From: Saprospiraceae bacterium
GTDB taxonomy: Bacteria > Bacteroidota > Bacteroidia > Chitinophagales > Saprospiraceae
Length of the DNA stretch: 64,000 nucleotides
Direction: 5' to 3'
NCBI GenBank assembly: GCA_016710625.1
Contig: JADJVK010000005.1
Coordinates: forward strand, 62,001-126,000
Part shown: in pieces, positions 10,492 through 18,314 of the stretch
Layout: every line of letters starts with the position of its first letter
How positions within the stretch are numbered: position 1 is the stretch's first letter
Program-made: the position numbers and the translations under genes
The notes under the pieces: generated by a model
Database searches by the model: none
Seen by the model: only the letters and a program-made list of their open reading frames with translations
Told to the model about the DNA's origin: nothing

Positions 10492-10838
10492 AATTTATTG
10501 ATTTTATGTTTATTGAAATATATACTTTTTAAAAATAGCCAAATAATATTCCGAAATTTTCAATTATTATCAGTTTTATTATTTTATTTTCAAAAAGTAA
10601 GTAATAAAAATTTAATCTAACAAAATAATATTCCGATAATAACAACAAAGTGTGTTCAATTCGGAATAAAATACTTAAATGTAAACGAAGTGAAGTTTTG
10701 AAAGAATACAAATGAAACGTTAAGATTATTTTAAAAATTTGTTAGTAAAATGAATATATCTTAATTTTTTAATAATTTTCAACATAAACACTAAATTCTT
10801 TATCTCTAATTACCTATTTTTGTAACAAAATAATTATA
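10492..10838. other. Divergent intergenic region
   Basis: This 347-nt AT-rich gap separates the minus-strand T9SS gene from the plus-strand marR-like gene and should hold both promoters. Only the -7 box of the latter is clear. I see no convincing gene or structured RNA. Confidence 0.5.
10815..10822 (+). promoter_or_regulatory. -7 promoter box of the marR-SDR operon
   Basis: TATTTTTG fits TAnnTTTG and ends 16 nt before the marR-like start codon, implying a very short leader. A -33 TTTG at proper spacing is not evident. Confidence 0.45.
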
Positions 10839-11294
10839 ATGAGCAAATCCATACACGATGTAATTGTGCAACAAAAGTTTAGCAATGTCTATCAAAAAGG
10901 ATATATGACATTGATGTTTGTTTCTAATCAAGTATGTAGCTTTCAACAAAATTATTTCAAAACACACAACATTACCCAAACACAGTACAATGCCTTAAGA
11001 ATTCTTCGAGGGCAGATTCCGAATCATTGCTCCATTAATTTGCTCAAAGAGCGGATGATTGACAAAATGAGTGATGTATCTAGATTGATTCAAAGACTAC
11101 AAAAAGTAGGGCTTGTGGAGCACAAAAGAAGCAAGATTGATAAAAGAAATGTTCAGGTTAAAATATCGCAAAAAGGGCTAGATTTATTAGCTGAAATTGA
11201 TAAAGATATGCATATCTTTGACTTCCCTTTTTCTGAACTGGAAGAAGGGGAATTGAATCAACTAATCAGTCTTTTAGAAAAGTTAATCGTTTGA
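10839..11294 (+). CDS. MarR-family transcriptional regulator
   Basis: A 151-residue winged-helix repressor-type protein. The N-terminal helix carries out dimerisation; the DNA-binding core has the MarR layout: a helix with TQTQYNALRIL, a recognition segment (SINLLKERMIDKMSDVSRLI), and the wing RLQKVGLVEHKRSKIDKRNVQVKIS, where the D-x-R motif of the wing is present as DKRN. MarR proteins typically sense small phenolic or oxidative ligands. Its stop overlaps the TTG start of the next gene by 4 nt, so the two are probably translationally coupled and functionally linked, perhaps with the dehydrogenase as its target. The ligand cannot be inferred. Confidence 0.88.
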   Translation: MSKSIHDVIVQQKFSNVYQKGYMTLMFVSNQVCSFQQNYFKTHNITQTQYNALRILRGQIPNHCSINLLKERMIDKMSDVSRLIQRLQKVGLVEHKRSKIDKRNVQVKISQKGLDLLAEIDKDMHIFDFPFSELEEGELNQLISLLEKLIV

Positions 11295-12292
11295 TAAATC
11301 AAGAAAAAATATTAATTACAGGAGGTTCTGGATTTCTAGGCTCATATATCTTAAAATATTTAATTGCCCATAACTACGAAAATATTTTTGCAATCCGATC
11401 AAAAGAGAACACTGAGTTATTGTATAATCATCCAAAAATAATCTGGCTGACAGGGGATATTTTGGATTTTGGCTTCGTAGAATCTAGTGTGGATAATAAA
11501 GATTTTGTAATCCATTGTGCCGCAAAAGTTTCCTATATCAAATCTGAAATCAGCGAAATATTTAATACGAATCTTATTGGCACAGAGAGAGTTGTGAATG
11601 CTTGCTTAAATGCAAATACAAAAAAACTGATTCATGTTAGTTCTATCGCTGCATTCGGAAATCCTGAAAATCAGCAATTAATTAACGAGAATAGTGCTTG
11701 GTTCGAAAATAAAAAGAATTCGAACTATGCCATTAGCAAACACAAGGGTGAACGTGAAGTTTGGAGAGGCATCGCTGAAGGGTTAAATGCTACCATTATT
11801 TGTCCCAGCATCATGATTGGTTCAGGAAATTGGGAAAGAGGGTCTTGCAAACTTTTCACTACTATTTCCAACGGATTAGATTATTACCCAACTGGATCAA
11901 CAGGTTTTGTAGATGTGAGAGATGTTGCAAAATTTATTGTTACATCATTTGATACAAGATATAATAATGAAAAATATATTCTGAATGGAGCGAATCTGAG
12001 TTGGGAAACTTTTATTGAAAAAGTTTCAAAAGCGATTCAGGTGAAACAGCCCAAAAAACCACTTTCGCCACTATTAATCCAAATGTTTTGGCGCCTTGAA
12101 TCTCTAAAATGCTTATTCACCAAGAAAAAGCCAATTGTAACAAAAGAATCTTTGCAAAACTCAAGTACCAATTTTCAATATGATGCTTCCAAGAGTACAG
12201 CAATGGGGTTTGAATATACCCCTATCGATCAAACAATAAATGAATCAGCATCTATTTTTAATTCTAAGTCAAAATCGCTTTTAGAATTTTAA
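11291..12292 (+). CDS. NAD(P)-dependent epimerase/dehydrogenase (extended SDR)
   Basis: A 333-residue extended short-chain dehydrogenase/reductase. The N-terminal Rossmann motif is GGSGFLGSYI, followed by an acidic residue loop (LTGDILD) and the catalytic Ser/Tyr/Lys set (HVSSIAAFG, YAISKHKGE). The C-terminal substrate part resembles 3-beta-HSD/dihydroflavonol-reductase-like members. Translation must begin at TTG 11291, inside the marR stop (overlap 4 nt); no in-frame ATG occurs near the Rossmann motif. It converges with dcd, overlapping it by 4 nt at the 3' ends. The exact substrate is unknown. Confidence 0.85.
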   Translation: MINQEKILITGGSGFLGSYILKYLIAHNYENIFAIRSKENTELLYNHPKIIWLTGDILDFGFVESSVDNKDFVIHCAAKVSYIKSEISEIFNTNLIGTERVVNACLNANTKKLIHVSSIAAFGNPENQQLINENSAWFENKKNSNYAISKHKGEREVWRGIAEGLNATIICPSIMIGSGNWERGSCKLFTTISNGLDYYPTGSTGFVDVRDVAKFIVTSFDTRYNNEKYILNGANLSWETFIEKVSKAIQVKQPKKPLSPLLIQMFWRLESLKCLFTKKKPIVTKESLQNSSTNFQYDASKSTAMGFEYTPIDQTINESASIFNSKSKSLLEF

Positions 12293-12825
12293 AATATATT
12301 TTTCCACATCATACTTTCTACAGGCTTTAGGCTTCTTTGGTTGTATTTTGCATTGGGTTTACTGTGGTACATATTTTGTACCTCGCCATCAATTTTAAAA
12401 TAAATCAATTGCCCAATAGGCATGCCAGCATAAACTCTTACAGGATGGACACAAGAAATTTCCAAAGTCCAAGCATTACAAAACCCAACATCCCCTTTCC
12501 CAGCAGTTGCATGAATGTCGATTCCTAATCTACCAACACTAGATTTTCCTTCAAGGAAAGGTACTGAATTGTGTGTTTCGGTATATTCTTCAGTAACCCC
12601 AAGATATAAAGTACCTGGCATCAAGACAAATCCTTCGTCACCAATGATAATTTCTTTTATTTTATTATGCTTTTTGGCATCCAAAATTTCATCTTCATAA
12701 ACTGCCAAATATTTCCCCAGATGAACATCATAAGAATTTGAACCAAGAGATTTTATATCAAATGGCTCTATCACAATTTGTTTTTGTTGGATGGCTTCAA
12801 GTATCGCTTTATCTGTAAGAATCAT
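12289..12825 (-). CDS. dcd: dCTP deaminase
   Basis: Converts dCTP to dUTP (or dUMP in the bifunctional type) for thymidylate synthesis. The 178-residue length fits the family. Diagnostic features are LGSNSYDVHLG near the N-terminus, the substrate loop GKSSVGRLG (about 92-100, where family members have R/K-S-S-x-G-R), HATAGKGDVGF, and TLEISC with the catalytic Glu, followed by GMPIGQLIYFK. It is transcribed alone on the minus strand, with the divergent 12.9-kb promoter unit behind it. Confidence 0.93.
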   Translation of the reverse strand: MILTDKAILEAIQQKQIVIEPFDIKSLGSNSYDVHLGKYLAVYEDEILDAKKHNKIKEIIIGDEGFVLMPGTLYLGVTEEYTETHNSVPFLEGKSSVGRLGIDIHATAGKGDVGFCNAWTLEISCVHPVRVYAGMPIGQLIYFKIDGEVQNMYHSKPNAKYNQRSLKPVESMMWKNIF

Positions 12826-12926
12826 TAATTTCTAGATTTGAATGCAATTTTACAGCTTTATTTCTAATAAAAGTTGATTTGATTTTAATAAATAATAAAT
12901 ATAAAAAAATAAATTGTGACATAATA

Positions 12927-12957
12927 CTTGACTATTAAAAAAATATACTTAACTTTG
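12927..12957 (+). promoter_or_regulatory. Strong Bacteroidota-type promoter
   Basis: A -33 element CTTG (12927-12930), a 19-nt spacer and the -7 box TAACTTTG (12950-12957) match the Bacteroidota sigma-ABfr consensus closely. Transcription should start near 12964. It precedes a hairpin terminator 80 nt later and ogt at 13129. Confidence 0.7.
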
Positions 12958-12963
12958 CATCAC

Positions 12964-13088
12964 TTATTTAGGATTATACAAAACAAACATTATTTATTAT
13001 TTAACAAACACTCCATATTTTCAAAAACTACCCATTATCGATAAAATAGGCATTTATGTAAAAAGTAACATAAATGCCTATTTTTATT
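12964..13088 (+). ncRNA. Candidate short transcript or terminated leader
   Basis: The region between the strong promoter (-7 box 12950-12957) and a perfect 17-bp hairpin with T tail would yield an RNA of about 125 nt. It contains no ATG, so it is not a leader-peptide gene by ordinary rules. The first 80 nt are A/C-rich and look unstructured. It is either an independent small RNA or a premature-termination leader for ogt. I do not recognise an Rfam family; start and end are inferred. Confidence 0.35.
13043..13085 (+). terminator. 17-bp perfect hairpin terminator
   Basis: The arm at 13043-13059 (AAAATAGGCATTTATGT) is perfectly complementary to 13068-13084 across an 8-nt loop, with a run of T at 13081-13085. 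The symmetry could allow termination on both strands, insulating dcd from ogt. Confidence 0.65.
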
Positions 13089-13128
13089 TAATTCAATTCC
13101 TTATCTTGTAGTCAATTAAAAACAATCA

Positions 13129-13620
13129 ATGAAAACCTTGTCTTTTGATACTCCGATTGGTATTTTGACAATTACTGGAGACGAATCTGATGGGATTAGC
13201 TCAATTAAAAAAACGGAATTTGCGGTAGAAAATTCAGATACTTGTGATATATTAGAAAATGCTAAACAACAATTATTAGAATATTTTGAGGAAAAAAGGA
13301 AAGAATTTAACTTAAAACTTCATTTCGGTGACTCCCCAGCCTTCCACCAATCCGTCTGGAATGTATTACTTAGTGTACCATTTGGCAAAACAATTAGTTA
13401 TTCTGAAATAGCAAATCGTCTAAATAACCCAAAAGCAGTTCGTGCTGTGGGGATGGCAAACAAACTCAATAGGTTTGCAATAGTAGTGCCTTGCCACAGA
13501 GTTATTGGCAAAACAGGAGATTTGACTGGTTATTTCTATGGTTTAGAGACAAAATCTATGTTATTAAGACTTGAAAATCCTGAAAAATATGTTGTCCAAA
13601 GTAATTTAAATTTCATATAA
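13129..13620 (+). CDS. ogt: Methylated-DNA--protein-cysteine methyltransferase
   Basis: Repairs O6-alkylguanine by irreversible transfer of the alkyl group to its own cysteine. The 163-residue protein has the active-site motif PCHRVIG with the acceptor Cys at residue 122, preceded by the helix-turn-helix (VPFGKTISYSEIANRL, ...KAVRAVGMANKLN) that flips the base, and followed by GDLTGYFYGLETKSMLL. The N-terminal domain is the short Ogt type; there is no Ada regulatory domain. It lies downstream of the terminated leader; a weak TATCTTG just before the gene may be its own -7 box. Confidence 0.93.
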   Translation: MKTLSFDTPIGILTITGDESDGISSIKKTEFAVENSDTCDILENAKQQLLEYFEEKRKEFNLKLHFGDSPAFHQSVWNVLLSVPFGKTISYSEIANRLNNPKAVRAVGMANKLNRFAIVVPCHRVIGKTGDLTGYFYGLETKSMLLRLENPEKYVVQSNLNFI

Positions 13621-13660
13621 TATATTTTAGTTTCCATTCAATTTTAATTTATTTTCCACT

Positions 13661-13668
13661 TAACTTTG
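13661..13668 (+). promoter_or_regulatory. -7 promoter box of kynU
   Basis: TAACTTTG, the same -7 sequence (followed by C) as before 12958, 37824 and 57408, lies 16 nt before the kynU ATG. No clear -33 box is seen. Confidence 0.5.
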
Positions 13669-13684
13669 CTATCAAATTTTTGAC

Positions 13685-14950
13685 ATGCATTCATTCGAAA
13701 ATAATCTTCAATATGCCCTATCAATGGATCAAGCTGATTCGTTGAAAGACCAAAGAGCTAAATTCCATTTTCCAAAATTTGAAAATAAAAATTGTATATA
13801 TTTTTGTGGCAATTCCCTTGGTTTACAACCATTTGGAGTTGAAGAAGCTTTACTTTACGAACTAAAACACTGGCAAAAATATGGTGTAGAGGGGCATTTC
13901 GAAGGAAAAATGCCTTGGAAATCTTATCATCATTTTCTAAAACCTCAATCTGCCAAATTAGTGGGTGCAAAAGAATCTGAAGTGACCGTAATGAACGTAC
14001 TTACTGTCAATTTGCATCTTATGATGGTTAGCTTTTATCGACCTACAAAACAGCGTTTTAAGATAATTATGGAAGGTGGGGCTTTCCCATCTGATCAATA
14101 TGCTATTGAATCTCAAGTAAAATTTCATGGCTTCGATCCAGAAACAGCTATTGTCGAATTGAAACCAAGAAATGGAGAGCACTACTTGAGATCAGAAGAT
14201 ATCCTTTCGAAAATTAAAGAAGAAGGGGATTCGGTAGCTTTAGTAATGATGGGCGGCGTAAATTATTATTCTGGACAATACTTTGATTTAGAAAACATTA
14301 CAAAAGCTGGTCATGAGGCGGGGGCTATCGTCGGATTTGACTTAGCCCATGCTGCTGGAAATCTACCCTTGCAATTACATGATTGGAATGTGGATTTTGC
14401 AGTTTGGTGTAGTTACAAATATTTAAATTCTGGTCCTGGTGGTCCAAGTGGTGTGTTTGTTCATGAACGACATGGAAACAATCCAGATCTTCCAAGATTT
14501 GCAGGTTGGTGGGGTTATCGAGAATCGGATAGATTCGAGATGAAAAAGGGTTTTGTGCCAATGGAAGGAGCTGATGGTTGGCAATTGAGCAATGCTCAAA
14601 TTTTCAGTTTTGCTGCACACAAGGTGAGCTTAGACATGTTTGAATCTGTAGGGATGGAAGCATTGAGAGCAAAAAGCTTGAAATTGAGTGGCTATTTGTA
14701 TTTTCTTTTGAATAAAATTGAAACAGAGAAGGGTATATTTAAAATCATATCCCCACCTGACGAAAATAGTAGAGGTGCTCAAATTTCTCTATTAACAGAC
14801 GATAAAGGCAAGGACTTATATAATTATTTAAGTAAAAATGGCGTAATTTGTGATTGGAGAGAGCCAAATGTGATAAGAGTTGCACCTGTACCTATGTACA
14901 ATTCTTTCGAGGATGTTTGGCGTTTCGCTGATTTAATTGATAAATATTAA
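13685..14950 (+). CDS. kynU: Kynureninase
   Basis: PLP enzyme that cleaves kynurenine or 3-hydroxykynurenine to anthranilate or 3-hydroxyanthranilate plus alanine. At 421 residues it has the normal length. Visible signatures are IYFCGNSLGLQP near residue 40, GFDLAHAAGN (the cofactor Asp) and WCSYKYLNSGPGG with the Schiff-base lysine at residue 245, followed by GVFVHERH. The pathway partner ACMSD is encoded 28 kb away in this window; kynurenine monooxygenase and 3-hydroxyanthranilate dioxygenase are not here. It ends 10 nt before the phosphohexomutase start, so the two are probably co-transcribed. Confidence 0.95.
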   Translation: MHSFENNLQYALSMDQADSLKDQRAKFHFPKFENKNCIYFCGNSLGLQPFGVEEALLYELKHWQKYGVEGHFEGKMPWKSYHHFLKPQSAKLVGAKESEVTVMNVLTVNLHLMMVSFYRPTKQRFKIIMEGGAFPSDQYAIESQVKFHGFDPETAIVELKPRNGEHYLRSEDILSKIKEEGDSVALVMMGGVNYYSGQYFDLENITKAGHEAGAIVGFDLAHAAGNLPLQLHDWNVDFAVWCSYKYLNSGPGGPSGVFVHERHGNNPDLPRFAGWWGYRESDRFEMKKGFVPMEGADGWQLSNAQIFSFAAHKVSLDMFESVGMEALRAKSLKLSGYLYFLLNKIETEKGIFKIISPPDENSRGAQISLLTDDKGKDLYNYLSKNGVICDWREPNVIRVAPVPMYNSFEDVWRFADLIDKY

Positions 14951-14960
14951 TTTTCTATTT

Positions 14961-16355
14961 ATGGTAAATATTAAATTTGGTACGGACGGTTGGAGAGCAA
15001 TCATTGCTGATGATTATACCGTTGATAATGTGAAAAGAGTAGCCGAGGCTACTGCATTATGGTTAAAAAAGAACCAAAAATCAAAGGTTGTGATTGGTCA
15101 CGACTGTCGATTTGGTGGAAAGATGTTTGCTGAAACGACTGCCCAAGTTTTAGGAGCACATGGAATAACTTCTTATTTAGCAGAAGGGTTTGTGTCCACA
15201 CCGATGGTGTCACTTGGGGTAGTTCAAAATAATGCTGATTTAGGAGTTGTAATTACTGCAAGTCATAACCCTCCTTCATATAATGGTTATAAATTAAAAT
15301 CTAATTTAGGCGGACCATCATTGCCTAGCCATGTGGCTGAAGTTGAGGAATTAATACCAGATGTTTGTAACACCTCCTTATCTTCCATTGCAGACCTAAA
15401 GAAAAGTGGTTTGGTACAAATCGTTGATTTAGAAGGAGCTTACATTGCCCATGTTCGCAAAAATTTTGATATAGATGGTATCAATGCTTCAGGATTGAAA
15501 ATAGCTTATGATGCCATGTATGGAGCTGGACAAAGATGTATGATGCAATTGTTGAAAAACACAGTATTGTTGCATTGTGACGACAATCCTTCTTTCAGAG
15601 GTCAAGCTCCAGAGCCGATTCACAAAAACTTATTGGAGCTATCTGAAACAATCAAAAATGACCCTTCAATCGTTTTAGGAATTGCTAATGATGGTGATGC
15701 AGATAGAATTGGAATGTATGACGAAGACGGAAATTTCGTGGATTCTCATCATATTCTCTTATTGCTTTTGATGTATTTACATAAATACAAAGGGATGAAT
15801 GGAAAAGTAGTGATTACTTTTTCAGTGACGGATAAGATGAAAAAAATGGCTCAAATCTATGGTTTGGACTGTGAAGTGACAAAGATCGGGTTCAAATATA
15901 TTGCTGAAATCATGAGTAAAGAAGATGTGATAGTTGGTGGCGAGGAATCCGGAGGATTAGCAGTGAAAGGGCATATACCTGAAAGAGATGGTGTTTGGAT
16001 TGGGTTGACCATCTTAGAATTTATGGCTAAGACTGGAAAGACATTGAAGCAACTGATTCAGGAAGTGTATGACACAGTTGGTTCATTTGCTTTTGACAGA
16101 GATGATTTGCATATCACAGAAGCACAAAAACAAGCAGTAATTGAAAATTGCAAGACCAATAAATACACTAGTTTTGGAACCTTCCCAATAAAAGGAACCG
16201 AAAGTATTGATGGATTTAAATTCATATTGTCAGATGATGAGTGGGTGATGATACGTCCATCTGGAACGGAGCCCGTTTTGAGGGTTTATGCTCAGGCACC
16301 TACTTTAGCCAAGGCAAGAATATTATTGGATGCAGCAAATGCAACCATTTTATAA
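14961..16355 (+). CDS. Phosphoglucomutase/phosphomannomutase family
   Basis: Alpha-D-phosphohexomutase interconverting hexose 1- and 6-phosphates. The start at ATG 14961 gives MVNIKFGTDGWRAII, the standard N-terminus, rather than an ATG inside kynU. The 464-residue chain shows the phosphoserine loop ITASHNPPSYNGYK (Ser101), the Mg loop NDGDADRIG (Asp244, 246, 248), the sugar loop GGEESGG and the phosphate loop RPSGTEPVLRVY. Sugar specificity (Glc, Man or GlcN) is not decided by these motifs. A strong terminator follows directly. Confidence 0.92.
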   Translation: MVNIKFGTDGWRAIIADDYTVDNVKRVAEATALWLKKNQKSKVVIGHDCRFGGKMFAETTAQVLGAHGITSYLAEGFVSTPMVSLGVVQNNADLGVVITASHNPPSYNGYKLKSNLGGPSLPSHVAEVEELIPDVCNTSLSSIADLKKSGLVQIVDLEGAYIAHVRKNFDIDGINASGLKIAYDAMYGAGQRCMMQLLKNTVLLHCDDNPSFRGQAPEPIHKNLLELSETIKNDPSIVLGIANDGDADRIGMYDEDGNFVDSHHILLLLLMYLHKYKGMNGKVVITFSVTDKMKKMAQIYGLDCEVTKIGFKYIAEIMSKEDVIVGGEESGGLAVKGHIPERDGVWIGLTILEFMAKTGKTLKQLIQEVYDTVGSFAFDRDDLHITEAQKQAVIENCKTNKYTSFGTFPIKGTESIDGFKFILSDDEWVMIRPSGTEPVLRVYAQAPTLAKARILLDAANATIL

Positions 16356-16369
16356 ATAAAATAATGCAT

Positions 16370-16413
16370 CCCCAATAAAGTAGCTTTTTTGCTGCTTTAT
16401 TGGGGGGTTTTAT
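16370..16413 (+). terminator. Terminator after the phosphohexomutase gene
   Basis: CCCCAATAAAG-TAGC pairs with GCTG-CTTTATTGGGG across a T6 loop with one mismatch, followed by TTTTATTTCC. It ends the kynU-mutase transcript. Confidence 0.8.
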
Positions 16414-16436
16414 TTCCTTTTTTCAACACCAATGAT

Positions 16437-17181
16437 ATGATTTTTAAAAAAATACTATTCCTCCTTTGCTTTTCAATTCTATTTTCCACCATATCTTTTG
16501 GTCAATATTTTGTTGAAAAATCCTTTCTAGATGATAATCAAGATGTTATCAAAGACTCTACTAAAGCTTCATTTATACTGAAACAATTTATTTCGATAGT
16601 TTAATGTGTAAAGGTGTCGTAAAAAATTATGATAAAAATTATACACTTATTACAATTAATGAATGCGAAGATGTAAATAAAATACATTTTTCTAAAAGAA
16701 CTCAATTCTATAAAAATGGAAAAATCAAAAATATTAGCAACAATACAAACAAAGGATTTGATGGAGTATTAAAGAGATTTTATGAAAATGGAAAAATCAA
16801 AAGGGATGAAGTTTATAAAAATGGAGTAAAAATTTTTGGCATATATTATTCAAGCATCGGTCTCGATACAGTTTTACAGCCTTTTAAAATAGCAACTGAA
16901 TATCCTGGAGGAAATGCTAAGTTTAAAACTTTTTATAAATTCTAAATTAAACTATCCAAAAAAAGCTTTAGACAAAAGAATTTGCAGGGAAACAATTCTA
17001 TCCATTTCATAATTAATGAAGATGGTTCATTATCAGATTTTAAAATATTAAATCTGTTAGTCAATAAATTGATAATGAAGCAATAAGAGTTAATTAAAAA
17101 ATGCCAAGATGGAAGCCGGAATTTTAGACGGTGAAAAATGAAATTTAAATTTTATTACCTATTAGTTTTTCAATCAAATAA
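16437..17181 (+). pseudogene. Decayed MORN-repeat/TonB C-terminal-domain protein
   Basis: Fragments in changing frames reconstruct one secreted protein. From the ATG at 16437 come a signal peptide (FKKILFLLCFSILFST, cleavage near FGQ), then after a shift near 16575-16600 two MORN/YwqK-like repeats (TQFYKNGKIKN and KRFYENGKIKR), then a TonB C-terminal domain recognisable as TEYPGGNAKFKTF, INSKLNYPKKAL, IIN-EDGSLSDFKIL, MPRWKP and LPISFSIK, each in a different frame. At least five frame changes are needed, more than at other broken genes in the window, so true decay is likely. Intact relatives in Bacteroidota are usually called TonB-like or toxin-antitoxin YwqK-like proteins; the function is unclear. 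Confidence 0.7.
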
Positions 17182-17191
17182 ACCTTAACCC

Positions 17192-17761
17192 TTAACGATA
17201 CATATTGCTATGCTGAATATATTCGAATACTTTATCGGGCACTAAATATTGGATAGATTTTTTTTGAGCAAGACAATCTCGAATGTAGGTTGCAGACAAA
17301 TCTAACAAAGGTGCATCAACGATAATTACATTGGGATGATTTCCATATTCTCCTACCGCTACATTTGGTCTTTTATATACGTAGATTTTGTGTTCTAAGA
17401 TTTTCTCGAAATTTTTCCATTTGTTTATCGTCGCAATATTATCCCCACCCATTATCAATGAAAAAGTTTTGTCAGGATGTTTTTCTTTCAAATGGGTCAA
17501 TGTATCAATGGTATAGGATGGTTTTGGCAAATAAAACTCCACATCGGAAGGCTGAATCAAGGTGTTTTCACCAATTGCCAAATGTACTAAATGCAATCGG
17601 TCATGATCTTTTGCTAATGTTGCCTTTTGCTTGAGTGGATTATGCGGTGAAACCACCATCCAAACTTTATCCAATTCTGTATGGGTTGCAATGTAATTGG
17701 CAATAATCATATGACCCACATGGACTGGATTAAAAGAGCCAAAAAACAATCCGATATTCAT
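17192..17761 (-). CDS. nadD: Nicotinate-nucleotide adenylyltransferase
   Basis: Adenylates nicotinate mononucleotide in NAD synthesis. The 189-residue protein has the nucleotidyltransferase motif GLFFGSFNPVHVGHMIIA at the N-terminus, VVSPHNPLK, MGGDNIATINKW and the C-terminal LSATYIRDCL (the S/T-x-x-R adenylyl-binding signature). It is the last gene of the secA-to-nadD run and follows a lipoprotein gene after 9 nt. Confidence 0.95.
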   Translation of the reverse strand: MNIGLFFGSFNPVHVGHMIIANYIATHTELDKVWMVVSPHNPLKQKATLAKDHDRLHLVHLAIGENTLIQPSDVEFYLPKPSYTIDTLTHLKEKHPDKTFSLIMGGDNIATINKWKNFEKILEHKIYVYKRPNVAVGEYGNHPNVIIVDAPLLDLSATYIRDCLAQKKSIQYLVPDKVFEYIQHSNMYR

Positions 17762-17770
17762 TATTTAGTA

Positions 17771-18241
17771 TTATTGATGAGATGGTTTGGAAGAATCCTC
17801 ATCTTGATCCAAAAATATATCCTCTTCCACCACTGGAGGAACACCCATTTTCCAATTCCCTTTCACTCTTACTAATTGAAAAGAATCCTTTAATAAATCT
17901 CCTTCTATTTTGATTAAATAATAGCAAGTACAGCTATCACCGATTGGTTTACAGTAAATTGTATCGAAAACAGTCTTCGTAAAAACAGTATCACTTTTGG
18001 TAGATGTTAGCATTTTCGCATAAGTATCCAACCAAGATTTGGCACTATCTGTAGCGATTGATTTGGCATCTTCGATTTTGTTGCTATCCAAAAGTTGCGA
18101 CCACTTCATACAAATATACTCTGGAGAATCTTGCTGAAATAGGGTATCTTGCTTAACCTCAGATGACTTCTGCTCATTCTTGCAAGACATCGCTACCACT
18201 ACCAACAAACACAATAAATAGCCTTTGATACTGAGACTCAT
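17771..18241 (-). CDS. Hypothetical lipoprotein
   Basis: A 156-residue protein with a lipoprotein signal peptide and lipobox ending VVAMSC at Cys20, followed by a polar linker (KNEQKSSEVKQD). The remainder contains a four-Cys segment (TIYCKPIGDSCTCYYLIKIEG) and strand-rich sequence with the ending KGNWKMGVPPVVEEDIF, reminiscent of small DUF4878-like or NTF2-like envelope lipoproteins, which I cannot confirm. It sits between tgt and nadD on the same strand. Confidence 0.78.
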   Translation of the reverse strand: MSLSIKGYLLCLLVVVAMSCKNEQKSSEVKQDTLFQQDSPEYICMKWSQLLDSNKIEDAKSIATDSAKSWLDTYAKMLTSTKSDTVFTKTVFDTIYCKPIGDSCTCYYLIKIEGDLLKDSFQLVRVKGNWKMGVPPVVEEDIFLDQDEDSSKPSHQ

Positions 18242-18314
18242 AAGAAGATAAGATTATTACGATTGCAAAATTACATAATTATACTTCAAATTAGAATTTT
18301 CAATCATATTTTTA

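Noticed and set aside
14937..14960. Earlier ATG start for the phosphohexomutase inside kynU
   Set aside because: It adds an atypical hydrophobic leader; ATG 14961 gives the conserved KFGTDGWRAII N-terminus.
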